Below are positions 1-5,582 of a stretch of 5,659 nt of DNA, piece after piece. The stretch is taken from positions 1-5,659 of the forward strand of contig JAKZUA010000213.1 in assembly GCA_047516825.1 (NCBI GenBank), written 5' to 3'. Within the stretch, counting starts at the first letter, position 1. Each line of letters opens with the position of its first letter. A model generated the notes under the pieces. That model was not told the DNA's origin and made no database searches. It was given only the letters and a program-made list of their open reading frames with translations. Position numbers and translations under genes: made by a program. Origin of the DNA: JADFQT01 sp047516825 (GTDB lineage: Bacteria; Chloroflexota; Dehalococcoidia; Lucifugimonadales; UBA3495).

Positions 1-798
1 CTACTTCCACCTCGTCCAGGCCGGCCTGCAGCAGAGTGCCAATGCCCATCCGCATGCCCTCCGCGGGCATGGGATGAAAGTCTTGGCCAAAGTCGCTGCT
101 TACGATGCAGTTCTCCGGTCCAATAATCCTGATGGTCTCCACCAAATCCTGGGGCGATAGCCGGTAAGTGGTCGGCATCATCACGTGCAGGCAATGCTCC
201 ACGTAAGCCCCCATTTCCGCCATGGCCTTCATATCAGCCGCAGTCATGCCGGTCCAGAAGGCCGAAGTGGTGCCGTGGGTCACCACAACCGGCGAATGCC
301 TTGGTTACGCGCTTCCTCCACCAGCACCATGCACTCCTTGGTTGAAACCTGCCCGGTGGCCAGAACCATGTCGTGAGACTTTACCAGACCCAGGATATCC
401 TGGACCTCCGGCAGCAGCTTTCCGCGCTCATCCAGCAGGCAAATGCCCCCGCTCAATCCCTTATGTTGGCGATCCGCCTGGGCGGAGTAGGTAGGCATCC
501 ACACCACACGCCCGCCCAGGTCGGCGGTGCACTCCACGGCATCCGGATTCAATCCTCCTACCTGGACGTCCAGGGCCACTCCACCAACCAGCGTAATGTC
601 AGGAATTACCTGATTCACCGTATAGGCCACCGGCTGAGTCGGATATTCATGACTCTTAAGGACCAGGCCCCTCATCCCCATTTCCCTGGCTTGACTGGCA
701 ACAGCCAGAGCGTCGCCGCGTCGCTCTACCCGAGGATCAGGAGCGAAGTGCACGTGGATGTCCACGGCGCCTTCCAGGATCCGGTCGACATTGCTCAC
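1..798 (-). pseudogene. DUF6282-family amidohydrolase-like protein, frameshifted and cut by the window edge
   Basis: The first 172 residues are read from a GTG start at 798-796, preceded by AAGGAG at 809-804 with a 5-base gap. They hold DIHVHFAPDP (residues 13-22, an HxH metal-binding signature) and GLVLKSHEYPT (44-54, with K48 and H50). This is the layout of the amidohydrolase-like DUF6282 family. The frame then stops at TGA 282-280. One frame over, the same protein continues without a stop to base 1: VVVTHGTTS, then GAYVEH, then SSDFGQDFHP, all fitting the C-terminal half of a metal-dependent hydrolase. Restoring one G in the CCGG at 289-292 gives IRRVVVTHG, the expected join. About 267 residues lie in the window; the end is missing. 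The break is either a real inactivating deletion or a sequencing error in a short G run. Substrate and pathway are unknown. The family assignment is fairly sure, the pseudogene status is not. Confidence 0.75.
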
Positions 799-917
799 GC
801 CTACTCCTTAGGTGCGAATTCGGGTAAGGATTCCGGTCCGGTTCGACTCAGGCGATGACGGTCCCGGGAATCTCGCTTGGCCGTCTGGCGGCCCCCGAAG
901 AATTGGCGAAAGCATAG
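799..917. other. Divergent intergenic region between the DUF6282 and carboxyltransferase genes
   Basis: Both flanking genes start from this 119-bp spacer, so it should hold two promoters. I see no convincing -35/-10 pair on either strand. A TTGGCC at 877-882 has only GAATTG at the proper distance. A 5-bp inverted repeat, GGCCG-TCTGG-CGGCC (879-893), sits just upstream of the carboxyltransferase gene and could form a small hairpin or a protein site, but at this GC content it may be chance. A TAG at 915-917 closes the carboxyltransferase frame upstream. Confidence 0.5.
804..809 (-). promoter_or_regulatory. Ribosome binding site fixing the GTG start of the DUF6282 gene
   Basis: On the minus strand AAGGAG lies 5 bases before GTG at 798-796. 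It supports GTG as the start over the ATG-like triplet at 791-789, which is out of frame with the HxH motif. Confidence 0.7.
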
Positions 918-2894
918 GTGAAGGGAGATAGTCTGTCATTGACCCGTCTTCCCGTTTCATTTTTGCTGGCCTGCCTGTATCATAATCGTAAAGAATTCTC
1001 TACCTTCCTCCCGGCATCTGCCCTGATCGCAGTCCGGGGCCTAAGCCCAATCGAGGAGCTACCATTGAGAGACCTGGCTAACCTACTGGTCCACTTGTTT
1101 AGCCGTAATGGCGACCTGAGCCAAGTCTACCTGTCGGCGGTCCATGACAAGTGCCTGCTTTGTGAAGAGCCGATCAGCCAGTCGGAGGCCTACCTAACCT
1201 ACCGGGTATGTCCCTTCTGCCGTTTTCACTACACGCTGTCCGCTCGCCAGCGCATCGAGCTACTCGCCGACAGCCGCAGCTTTAAAGAAACCCACAAGTT
1301 CTTGAGCTCCGTTTCTCCCCTTTCCTTTTCCAGCCGGGGGCCCTACCGAAAGCTCCTTGCCAAGAGCCAAAGCCGTACTGGATTAACCGAAGCTGCGGTA
1401 ACCGGCCGGTGTAAGATCGACGGCATAGAAGTGATGACGGTGGTTCTCGACTTCGGCTTCATGGGCGGCAGCATGGGAAGCGTAGTCGGAGAAAAAGTGG
1501 CCCTGGCCCTGGAGGACGCCGCCCGCCGGGATTTTCCCATGATAGCCCTGGTAACCGGGGGTGGTCTGCGGGTCCAAGAGGGCGTTCTGTCCCTAATGCA
1601 GATGGCCAAAACGGTTACGGCCGCCAACCGGCTCCGGGACAAGGGCCTCCCCTTCATTGTGGTGCTGGCCAACCCATCCACCGGCCAGGCTTACGCCAGC
1701 TTCGCCAACCTGGCCGACGTGATTCTCGCGGAGCCTGGCTCCTTAATAGGGTTGTCACCCCTGCGGACCCTGCAGGCTCTCTCCAAGCAGCCCCTGCCCT
1801 TGGATGCCCACACGTCGGAAGCCCACCTGGCTCACGGCTTGCTGGACAATGTTATCGACCGGGAGGGCCTACAATCCCGCCTGGCCGTCCTGCTAAGAAT
1901 CCTGACCGGGCAAACGCTCAGTAAAGGCAGCTATAAAGAGCTGCTCAAGACCAAGCAGGAGGCATCCCCCGATCCGGAGGCGTGGGAGGCCGTGACGATA
2001 GCCCGCCACGCCGAGCGCCCCTCCGCCATGGTCTACATGCGGTCCATGCTCGAACCCTTCGTGGAGCTCCACGGCGACCGGCTGAACAGCGATGACCGCT
2101 CGGTGGTGGGAGGAGTGGGTTATCTCTCCGGTGAGCCGGTGGCGATTATCGGCCAGCAGCGCCGTCCGCCGCTGGACGGCGAAAGGTACCACGTGTACCC
2201 GGATGGACTGCGGAAGGCCCAGCGGGTGATCAACCTGGCAGCTCGTTTCAAGCTGCCGCTGATAACCCTGATCGACACCCAGGGAGCCGACCCGGGTCTG
2301 GAAGCCGAAGAGCAAGGCATCGGCAACGCCATCGCCAACACCCTCTCGCTAATGGTCAACGTGCCCACGCCGGTGGTAACCGTCATCATTGGCGAGGGCG
2401 GCAGCGAAGGAGCCTTGGCCCTGGCACTGTCCGACCGTACCCTGATGCAGCAGTACGCGATATATGCCCCAATCTCGATGAACCGGACCCTGAGCAGTCT
2501 CTATCCCGACGAACAGCTGATCGACCGGGAGGCAGCCGAAGCCATGATGCTCACGGCCCAGGATTGCCAGGAGTTGGGGATAATCAACGCCGTGGTCCCG
2601 GAGCCGGCGGGAGGAGCCCACGACAACCCCAGAGAGGCGGCAACGGCCATCCAGATCGCTCTGATGAAAAACCTGGCGGAGCTTTCCAAACAGTCTCAGA
2701 GCAGGTTGCTCAAGCGCCGTTATAAAAGATTTCGTAAGATGGGAGAGTTGAGCAGCTATTCCCAGGAAGCCATGGATCGGGAGGTGGAGCTGCTGATGAA
2801 AATCTCCACTTCCCGCCTCCGCAGTCGCCGGGCTTCAAGACGAAGGGCCTCGGAGAGCGAACCCTCCGAAGCCCAACTTACCGCGCCAGATTAG
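918..2894 (+). CDS. Fused AccD-AccA-like acetyl-CoA carboxylase carboxyltransferase (beta/alpha), divergent
   Basis: A carboxyltransferase moves CO2 from carboxybiotin to an acyl-CoA, making malonyl-CoA in the acetyl-CoA enzyme. Here both subunits are one chain of up to 658 residues. An extension of about 75 residues leads to an AccD zinc finger (C79-x2-C82, C98-x2-C101, then SARQRIELL). The beta fold follows (about 162-330) with FMGGSMGSVVGEK and SLMQMAK intact. The alpha half (about 352-610) has RHAERP, ELHGDR, GEGGS, EPAGGAH and the RRYKR tail of AccA. The C-terminus (631-658) is Arg-rich, then acidic. Several signature motifs differ from E. coli AccD/AccA: SGGARM is TGGGLR, DPTMGGV is NPSTGQA, NFGM-x-x-PEGYRKA is YHVYPDGLRKA, SGGA is SEGA, and SPEGCASILW is SMNRTLSSLY. 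No biotin carboxylase or carrier gene is in the window. The homology is clear; activity and substrate are not. The start may be TTG 939 rather than GTG 918. Confidence 0.88.
   Translation: MKGDSLSLTRLPVSFLLACLYHNRKEFSTFLPASALIAVRGLSPIEELPLRDLANLLVHLFSRNGDLSQVYLSAVHDKCLLCEEPISQSEAYLTYRVCPFCRFHYTLSARQRIELLADSRSFKETHKFLSSVSPLSFSSRGPYRKLLAKSQSRTGLTEAAVTGRCKIDGIEVMTVVLDFGFMGGSMGSVVGEKVALALEDAARRDFPMIALVTGGGLRVQEGVLSLMQMAKTVTAANRLRDKGLPFIVVLANPSTGQAYASFANLADVILAEPGSLIGLSPLRTLQALSKQPLPLDAHTSEAHLAHGLLDNVIDREGLQSRLAVLLRILTGQTLSKGSYKELLKTKQEASPDPEAWEAVTIARHAERPSAMVYMRSMLEPFVELHGDRLNSDDRSVVGGVGYLSGEPVAIIGQQRRPPLDGERYHVYPDGLRKAQRVINLAARFKLPLITLIDTQGADPGLEAEEQGIGNAIANTLSLMVNVPTPVVTVIIGEGGSEGALALALSDRTLMQQYAIYAPISMNRTLSSLYPDEQLIDREAAEAMMLTAQDCQELGIINAVVPEPAGGAHDNPREAATAIQIALMKNLAELSKQSQSRLLKRRYKRFRKMGELSSYSQEAMDREVELLMKISTSRLRSRRASRRRASESEPSEAQLTAPD
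922..927 (+). promoter_or_regulatory. Shine-Dalgarno-like AGGGAG near the carboxyltransferase start
   Basis: AGGGAG lies downstream of the first possible start (GTG 918) and 11 bases before an in-frame TTG at 939-941. No comparable site precedes GTG 918. This favours the TTG, or an unusual CTG at 933 with a 5-base gap, over the longest frame. The spacing to TTG is a little long, so the start stays open. Confidence 0.45.
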
Positions 2895-2993
2895 AATTCC
2901 TGGCTAGAGTGTTCCGGGCCAGCGTCTGAGAGGACGTTTAAATGTCCCTCCCCTTGATAAGGAGAGGTTAGGAGGGGGTGTTTAGACACGCTC
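2895..2993. other. Convergent intergenic spacer with inverted repeats, possible weak two-way terminator
   Basis: The carboxyltransferase (plus) and mrp-like (minus) genes end head-on across 99 bp. Two structures are visible. GGAC-GTTTAAAT-GTCC (2932-2947) is a 16-bp palindrome with one G/T-type imperfection. Next to it, 2947-2955 pairs with 2959-2967 (CCTC-C-CCTT against AAGG-A-GAGG, loop GAT): 8 pairs with one mismatch. Neither is followed by a clear T run on either strand, so calling it a terminator rests mainly on position. Confidence 0.35.
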
Positions 2994-3803
2994 TTACCGG
3001 GGCTCTCGTCCCAGCTCTTCCAGACTCTTCTCTAGGCCTTTGACCAAATGGGCGTATTCCCGGCTTACCTCCTGGTCCAACAGGACCGTAGGTTTGGAAT
3101 TATCCCGGTATGCCGAGCGGAGAGCCAGGGTTCCCAGGAAGGGGGTATCCACCTCTTCCGCCATCTTCCTACCGCCGCCTTCACCAAAAACCTCGCCGGT
3201 ATAGTTTTCCACCACGCCCAAGATATTGAGGTTGAGCTTGCGGATCATGTTAATACAACGCTTTGCATCCATGTTGGCCAGCTCCTGCGGCGTACTCACC
3301 ACGACGAAACCGTCCATGGGGATGGTTTGCATTACGGTTAATGGGGAATCGGAGGTTCCCGGCGGAAGGTCGACGATTAGATAATCCAACTCTCCCCAGT
3401 CAGTAGCCTGCAAAAACTGGTTAATGGCATTGTGGACCATGGGACCCCGCCAGATTATGGCCTCGTCCTCGCTGGCCTGGAAGAAGGCCATGGACACGAC
3501 CTTTACGCCCCACTTTTCGGCCGGCTCTATTTGGCCGTCAACATAATCCGGCTTTTCGGAGATTCCCAGCACCTTGGTAACGTTGGGACAGTCGATGTCC
3601 ACATCCAAGAGTCCCACCTTCTTGCCGGTTTGGGCCAGGGTGGTTGCCAGATTGACCGCCACAGTGGTCTTGCCGACGCCTCCCTTGCCGCTGTAAACGC
3701 CAACTTTGGCCTTGATGGTAGAAAGGCGCTCAGTTATGTCCCGCTTTTGCTGCCAGCTGCGCTTGATCTGCTCCAGCCTGGCATTCTCCTGGGGCGTAGC
3801 CAT
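2994..3803 (-). CDS. Mrp/Nbp35-type P-loop ATPase without CxxC motif
   Basis: This 269-residue cytoplasmic ATPase belongs to the MinD/Mrp class, whose Mrp/ApbC/Nbp35 members carry or transfer Fe-S clusters. Visible are the deviant Walker A SGKGGVGKTT (38-47, signature K40 and K45), the DVDID segment (67-71), the switch II stretch DLPPGTSD (145-152), STPQELA (170-176), and GVVEN followed by FGEGGGRKMAEE (206-217), all Mrp landmarks. Two things are odd. The CPxC usually found between VEN and FGxGGG is missing: the join reads VENYTGEVFGEGGG, and the whole protein has only C72 and C183. The N-terminal MIP18/DUF59 domain of many bacterial Mrp proteins is replaced by a charged stretch of about 30 residues, while that domain is encoded by the gene just upstream. 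ATG 3803-3801 follows GGAGG with a 4-base gap. ATPase family is sure; Fe-S scaffold role is inferred and weakened by the missing cysteines. Confidence 0.9.
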   Translation of the reverse strand: MATPQENARLEQIKRSWQQKRDITERLSTIKAKVGVYSGKGGVGKTTVAVNLATTLAQTGKKVGLLDVDIDCPNVTKVLGISEKPDYVDGQIEPAEKWGVKVVSMAFFQASEDEAIIWRGPMVHNAINQFLQATDWGELDYLIVDLPPGTSDSPLTVMQTIPMDGFVVVSTPQELANMDAKRCINMIRKLNLNILGVVENYTGEVFGEGGGRKMAEEVDTPFLGTLALRSAYRDNSKPTVLLDQEVSREYAHLVKGLEKSLEELGREPR

Positions 3804-3825
3804 TATTCCTCCGCTGACATGCCCA

Positions 3826-3839
3826 GCCGCCGAGGCGGC
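3826..3839 (-). other. Strong GC hairpin between the DUF59 and mrp-like genes
   Basis: On the minus strand GCCGCC-TC-GGCGGC is a perfect inverted repeat. As RNA it would form five GC pairs closed by a CUCG tetraloop. It lies about 22 bases before the mrp-like ATG and just ahead of its ribosome site, in the 77-base gap after the DUF59 stop. No T run follows, so it is not a standard terminator. It could protect a processed mRNA end or tune translation of the second gene. Confidence 0.5.
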
Positions 3840-3880
3840 GGGCCGAATTCCGTCCGGTTATTGATTCGGGCCTGCCCTAG

Positions 3881-4189
3881 CTAAATGCCCAGCTGGGCCC
3901 GGGCCTCTGCGCTGATCAAGTCCGGCGACCAAGGGGGGTCGAACACCAACTCTATCTCCACGTCTTCGACCCCTTCCACGTCCTGGATTGCCCACTCGGC
4001 TTGTTGGGCGATATGCGGACCCATTCCACAGCCGGGGAAGGTGAGAGTCAGCTGTACGTACACGTTATTTTCGTCGTTGACCTGCACCTCGTAAATCAGA
4101 CCCAAGTCCACCACGTTGACCGGAATTTCCGGGTCATAGACCGTTCTCAAAGCCTCAAAAACGTCTTCCTGGGTAACGGATTGTGGCAT
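3881..4189 (-). CDS. MIP18/DUF59-family (SufT/PaaD-like) iron-sulfur assembly protein
   Basis: A 102-residue stand-alone DUF59 protein. The family acts in Fe-S cluster maturation (SufT, the eukaryotic CIA factor MIP18) and includes PaaD of the phenylacetyl-CoA oxygenase cluster. The sequence shows the family core DPEIPVNVVDLGLIYEV (19-35), the LTLTFPGCGMG loop (47-57) with the conserved cysteine C54, and the end VFDPPWSPDLIS followed by ARAQLG. It is full length for the family. ATG 4189-4187 follows AGGAGGT with a 4-base gap. It is the first gene of a unit with the mrp-like ATPase 77 bases downstream, behind a strong promoter. That pairing favours a general Fe-S role over phenylacetate degradation, as no paa genes are present. 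Family is sure; client proteins are unknown. Confidence 0.9.
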   Translation of the reverse strand: MPQSVTQEDVFEALRTVYDPEIPVNVVDLGLIYEVQVNDENNVYVQLTLTFPGCGMGPHIAQQAEWAIQDVEGVEDVEIELVFDPPWSPDLISAEARAQLGI

Positions 4190-4218
4190 GAAACCTCCTG
4201 CAGGGAAAGCCTGGGATA

Positions 4219-4248
4219 ATTATACCTATTGTCGACTAAATAGGTCAA
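4219..4248 (-). promoter_or_regulatory. Sigma-A-type promoter of the DUF59-mrp operon
   Basis: On the minus strand TTGACC (4248-4243) and TATAAT (4224-4219) are separated by 18 bases, matching 11 of 12 consensus positions. AT-rich sequence (AATAATTG) lies upstream of the -35. Transcription would begin near 4212, giving a leader of roughly 20-25 bases that contains little besides the AGGAGG site. It sits in the 82-bp gap after the quinone oxidoreductase stop, so the operon need not depend on read-through. Confidence 0.85.
4224..4245. promoter_or_regulatory. Inverted-repeat operator filling the promoter spacer
   Basis: ACCTATT (4224-4230) and AATAGGT (4239-4245) are perfect 7-bp inverted arms around an 8-base centre containing the palindrome GTCGAC (4231-4236). 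The repeat spans the whole spacer and touches both the -10 and the -35, an ideal place for a dimeric repressor. The regulator cannot be named from sequence. Given the Fe-S genes, an Rrf2/IscR-type sensor is a reasonable guess only. Confidence 0.65.
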
Positions 4249-4271
4249 CAATTATTAACACGCAGAATTCC

Positions 4272-5237
4272 TCAAGGAATCAGAACTACCTTGCCGGTGG
4301 TGGCCCGAGATTCCAGCTGGCGGTGGGCTTCCCCAGCTTCGGAAAGGGCCATGACGTGTTCCACCCGCAATTTCAACTCTCCGGACTTTACCCATCCCAG
4401 CACATCCCCGGCCCGCTGTTCCAGCTCCTGCCGAGTCAGGGTGTAATCGCCCAATCCCGGGCGGGTCAGGTACTTGGAGCCGTTGCCCAGGACCCGCGGG
4501 TCGACCGGTGGAACGGGACCGCTGGCCTGTCCGTACAGCACCAAATAACCACGCCGCGCCAAAGAGCTCACGCTTTTATCAAAGGTCGTCTGGCCCACCG
4601 CGTCGTACACCACCTGAACCCCAGCTCCTCCCGTGGCCTGTTTGATCTCCTCGGCGAAGTCCTGCTGGGTGTACAGAATTACCTGGTCAGCGCCGGCCCC
4701 TTTGGCCAGGTCGGCCTTGGCCTCTGTGGAAACAGTGGAAAAGACGTAGCCGCCCAGCCGCTTTACCATTTGGATCAACAGCAACCCTACGCCGCCGGCG
4801 CCGGCGTGAACCAGAACCTTGTCCCCCCGCTGGACCGGGTAGGTGGAATGACACAGATAGTGGGCAGTCATGCCCTGGAGCATCACCGCCGCACCGGATT
4901 TGGCGTCCAGCCCCTCGGGCAATTTAATCACCCTGGAAGCGGGCACCACCGCTTGCTCCGCGTAGGACCCCGGTATGCTGCAATACACTACCGAATCGCC
5001 TTCTTTAACCTCGGTAACTCCGGCGCCTACCCTTCGAACCACTCCAGCTCCTTCCACTCCCACCACCCAGGGCAAGCTGGGCGGGTTGACTCCAGAGCGG
5101 CTGTAGGTGTCGGTGAAGTTTACCCCCACCGCCTGAATCTCCAGCAAGGCCTGACCTTCTCCGGGCGTTGGGTCTGGTAAGTCCTGGTATTTCATGACCT
5201 CGGGGCCGCCAAACTCGGTGATCTGTACCGCTTTCAT
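4272..5237 (-). CDS. Zinc-independent NADPH:quinone oxidoreductase (MDR superfamily)
   Basis: A 321-residue member of the medium-chain dehydrogenase/reductase superfamily, quinone oxidoreductase branch, which reduces quinones or other enones with NADPH in the cytoplasm. Length matches the family (about 320-327). Seen in order: MKAVQITEFGGPEV at the N-terminus, NFTDTYSRSG (40-49), VGVEGAGVV (59-67), LQGMTAHYL (120-128), the nucleotide-binding turn HAGAGGVGLLLIQ (144-156), YDAVGQTTFDKS (211-222), and KYLTRPGLGDYT (255-266), typical of QOR. The catalytic and structural zinc cysteines of alcohol dehydrogenases are absent, as expected. ATG 5237-5235 follows GGGAG with a 7-base gap. It lies upstream of the Fe-S operon on the same strand but is separated from it by that operon's own promoter. 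The true substrate cannot be read from sequence; a related enoyl reductase role is possible. Confidence 0.93.
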   Translation of the reverse strand: MKAVQITEFGGPEVMKYQDLPDPTPGEGQALLEIQAVGVNFTDTYSRSGVNPPSLPWVVGVEGAGVVRRVGAGVTEVKEGDSVVYCSIPGSYAEQAVVPASRVIKLPEGLDAKSGAAVMLQGMTAHYLCHSTYPVQRGDKVLVHAGAGGVGLLLIQMVKRLGGYVFSTVSTEAKADLAKGAGADQVILYTQQDFAEEIKQATGGAGVQVVYDAVGQTTFDKSVSSLARRGYLVLYGQASGPVPPVDPRVLGNGSKYLTRPGLGDYTLTRQELEQRAGDVLGWVKSGELKLRVEHVMALSEAGEAHRQLESRATTGKVVLIP

Positions 5238-5520
5238 TCCTATACTCCCATTTCAGGTTATCGGACTTCCAAGGGATGCTGGAACTAGGACTGCGAGTCC
5301 AAGAAAGACCTCCGGCCAAGGGGTTCCCAGAGGAGTTCTATTGGCCACGCCATTGGGGTCCCGCCATTGGGCGGTAGTATACTACAATCTAGAGACCGGC
5401 CCGAGGCCAGTAAGTAGTTGGCCCCTAGCTGAGAAGTGAAAAAATGCTTCTGGACATTTGTCTGTTGAACCATCCTGCCGGATTCGGCCCGCCGGGGGCC
5501 TTGGTCTCCCAAGTGTCCTA
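5238..5520. other. Gene-free region upstream of the quinone oxidoreductase
   Basis: No credible coding frame is seen on either strand. The stretch is rich in short inverted repeats: TTCCA/TGGAA (5267-5284), GGACT-GCG-AGTCC (5288-5300), GGCCAA/TTGGCC (5314-5319 and 5341-5346), GCCG-GATT-CGGC (5477-5488), GGCCC-GCCGG-GGGCC (5486-5500) and CTTGG-TCTC-CCAAG (5500-5513). CGCCATTGGG is repeated directly (5348-5357 and 5362-5371, period 14). I recognise no riboswitch or RNA gene. It should hold the quinone oxidoreductase promoter, and the IS end adjoins it. Confidence 0.5.
5374..5385. promoter_or_regulatory. Perfect 12-bp palindrome GTAGTATACTAC, possible operator with embedded -10
   Basis: The palindrome contains TATACT on both strands, a fair -10. 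On the minus strand it would drive the quinone oxidoreductase with a leader of roughly 130 bases, but no good -35 lies 16-18 bases upstream. Promoter use, if real, might need an activator. It stands out as AT-rich in GC-rich surroundings. Confidence 0.4.
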
Positions 5521-5547
5521 CAGGGCCTTTTCATTTTCTCAAAATAG

Positions 5548-5553
5548 TATAAA
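5548..5553 (+). promoter_or_regulatory. Candidate -10 box of the transposase gene
   Basis: TATAAA (within TATAAAATTATTA) lies 29 bases before the transposase start. A matching -35 is weak: TTTTCA at 5528 is only 14 bases upstream. Weak outward promoters are usual for IS elements. Confidence 0.35.
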
Positions 5554-5582
5554 ATTATTACCAGTTTAAGCGGGAGGGGAGG

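Noticed and set aside
373..858. 161-residue plus-strand open frame
   Set aside because: It overlaps the DUF6282 gene in antisense, which has recognisable motifs and a ribosome site; this frame has neither.
1893..2315. 140-residue minus-strand open frame
   Set aside because: Antisense shadow of the carboxyltransferase alpha half, with no motif and no ribosome site.
816..4270. GAATTC near several gene borders (about 816, 2893, 3845, 4265)
   Set aside because: The flanking bases differ at each copy, so there is no longer repeat; judged chance.
4188..5180. 330-residue plus-strand open frame
   Set aside because: It is antisense to the clear quinone oxidoreductase, is rich in H, Q, G and P, has no family motif, and results from the GC-biased codon use of the real gene.
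5238..5520. Possible riboswitch or T-box leader in the structured gap
   Set aside because: None of the conserved cores I know (T-box, SAM, TPP, cobalamin) is present; only short unrelated stems.
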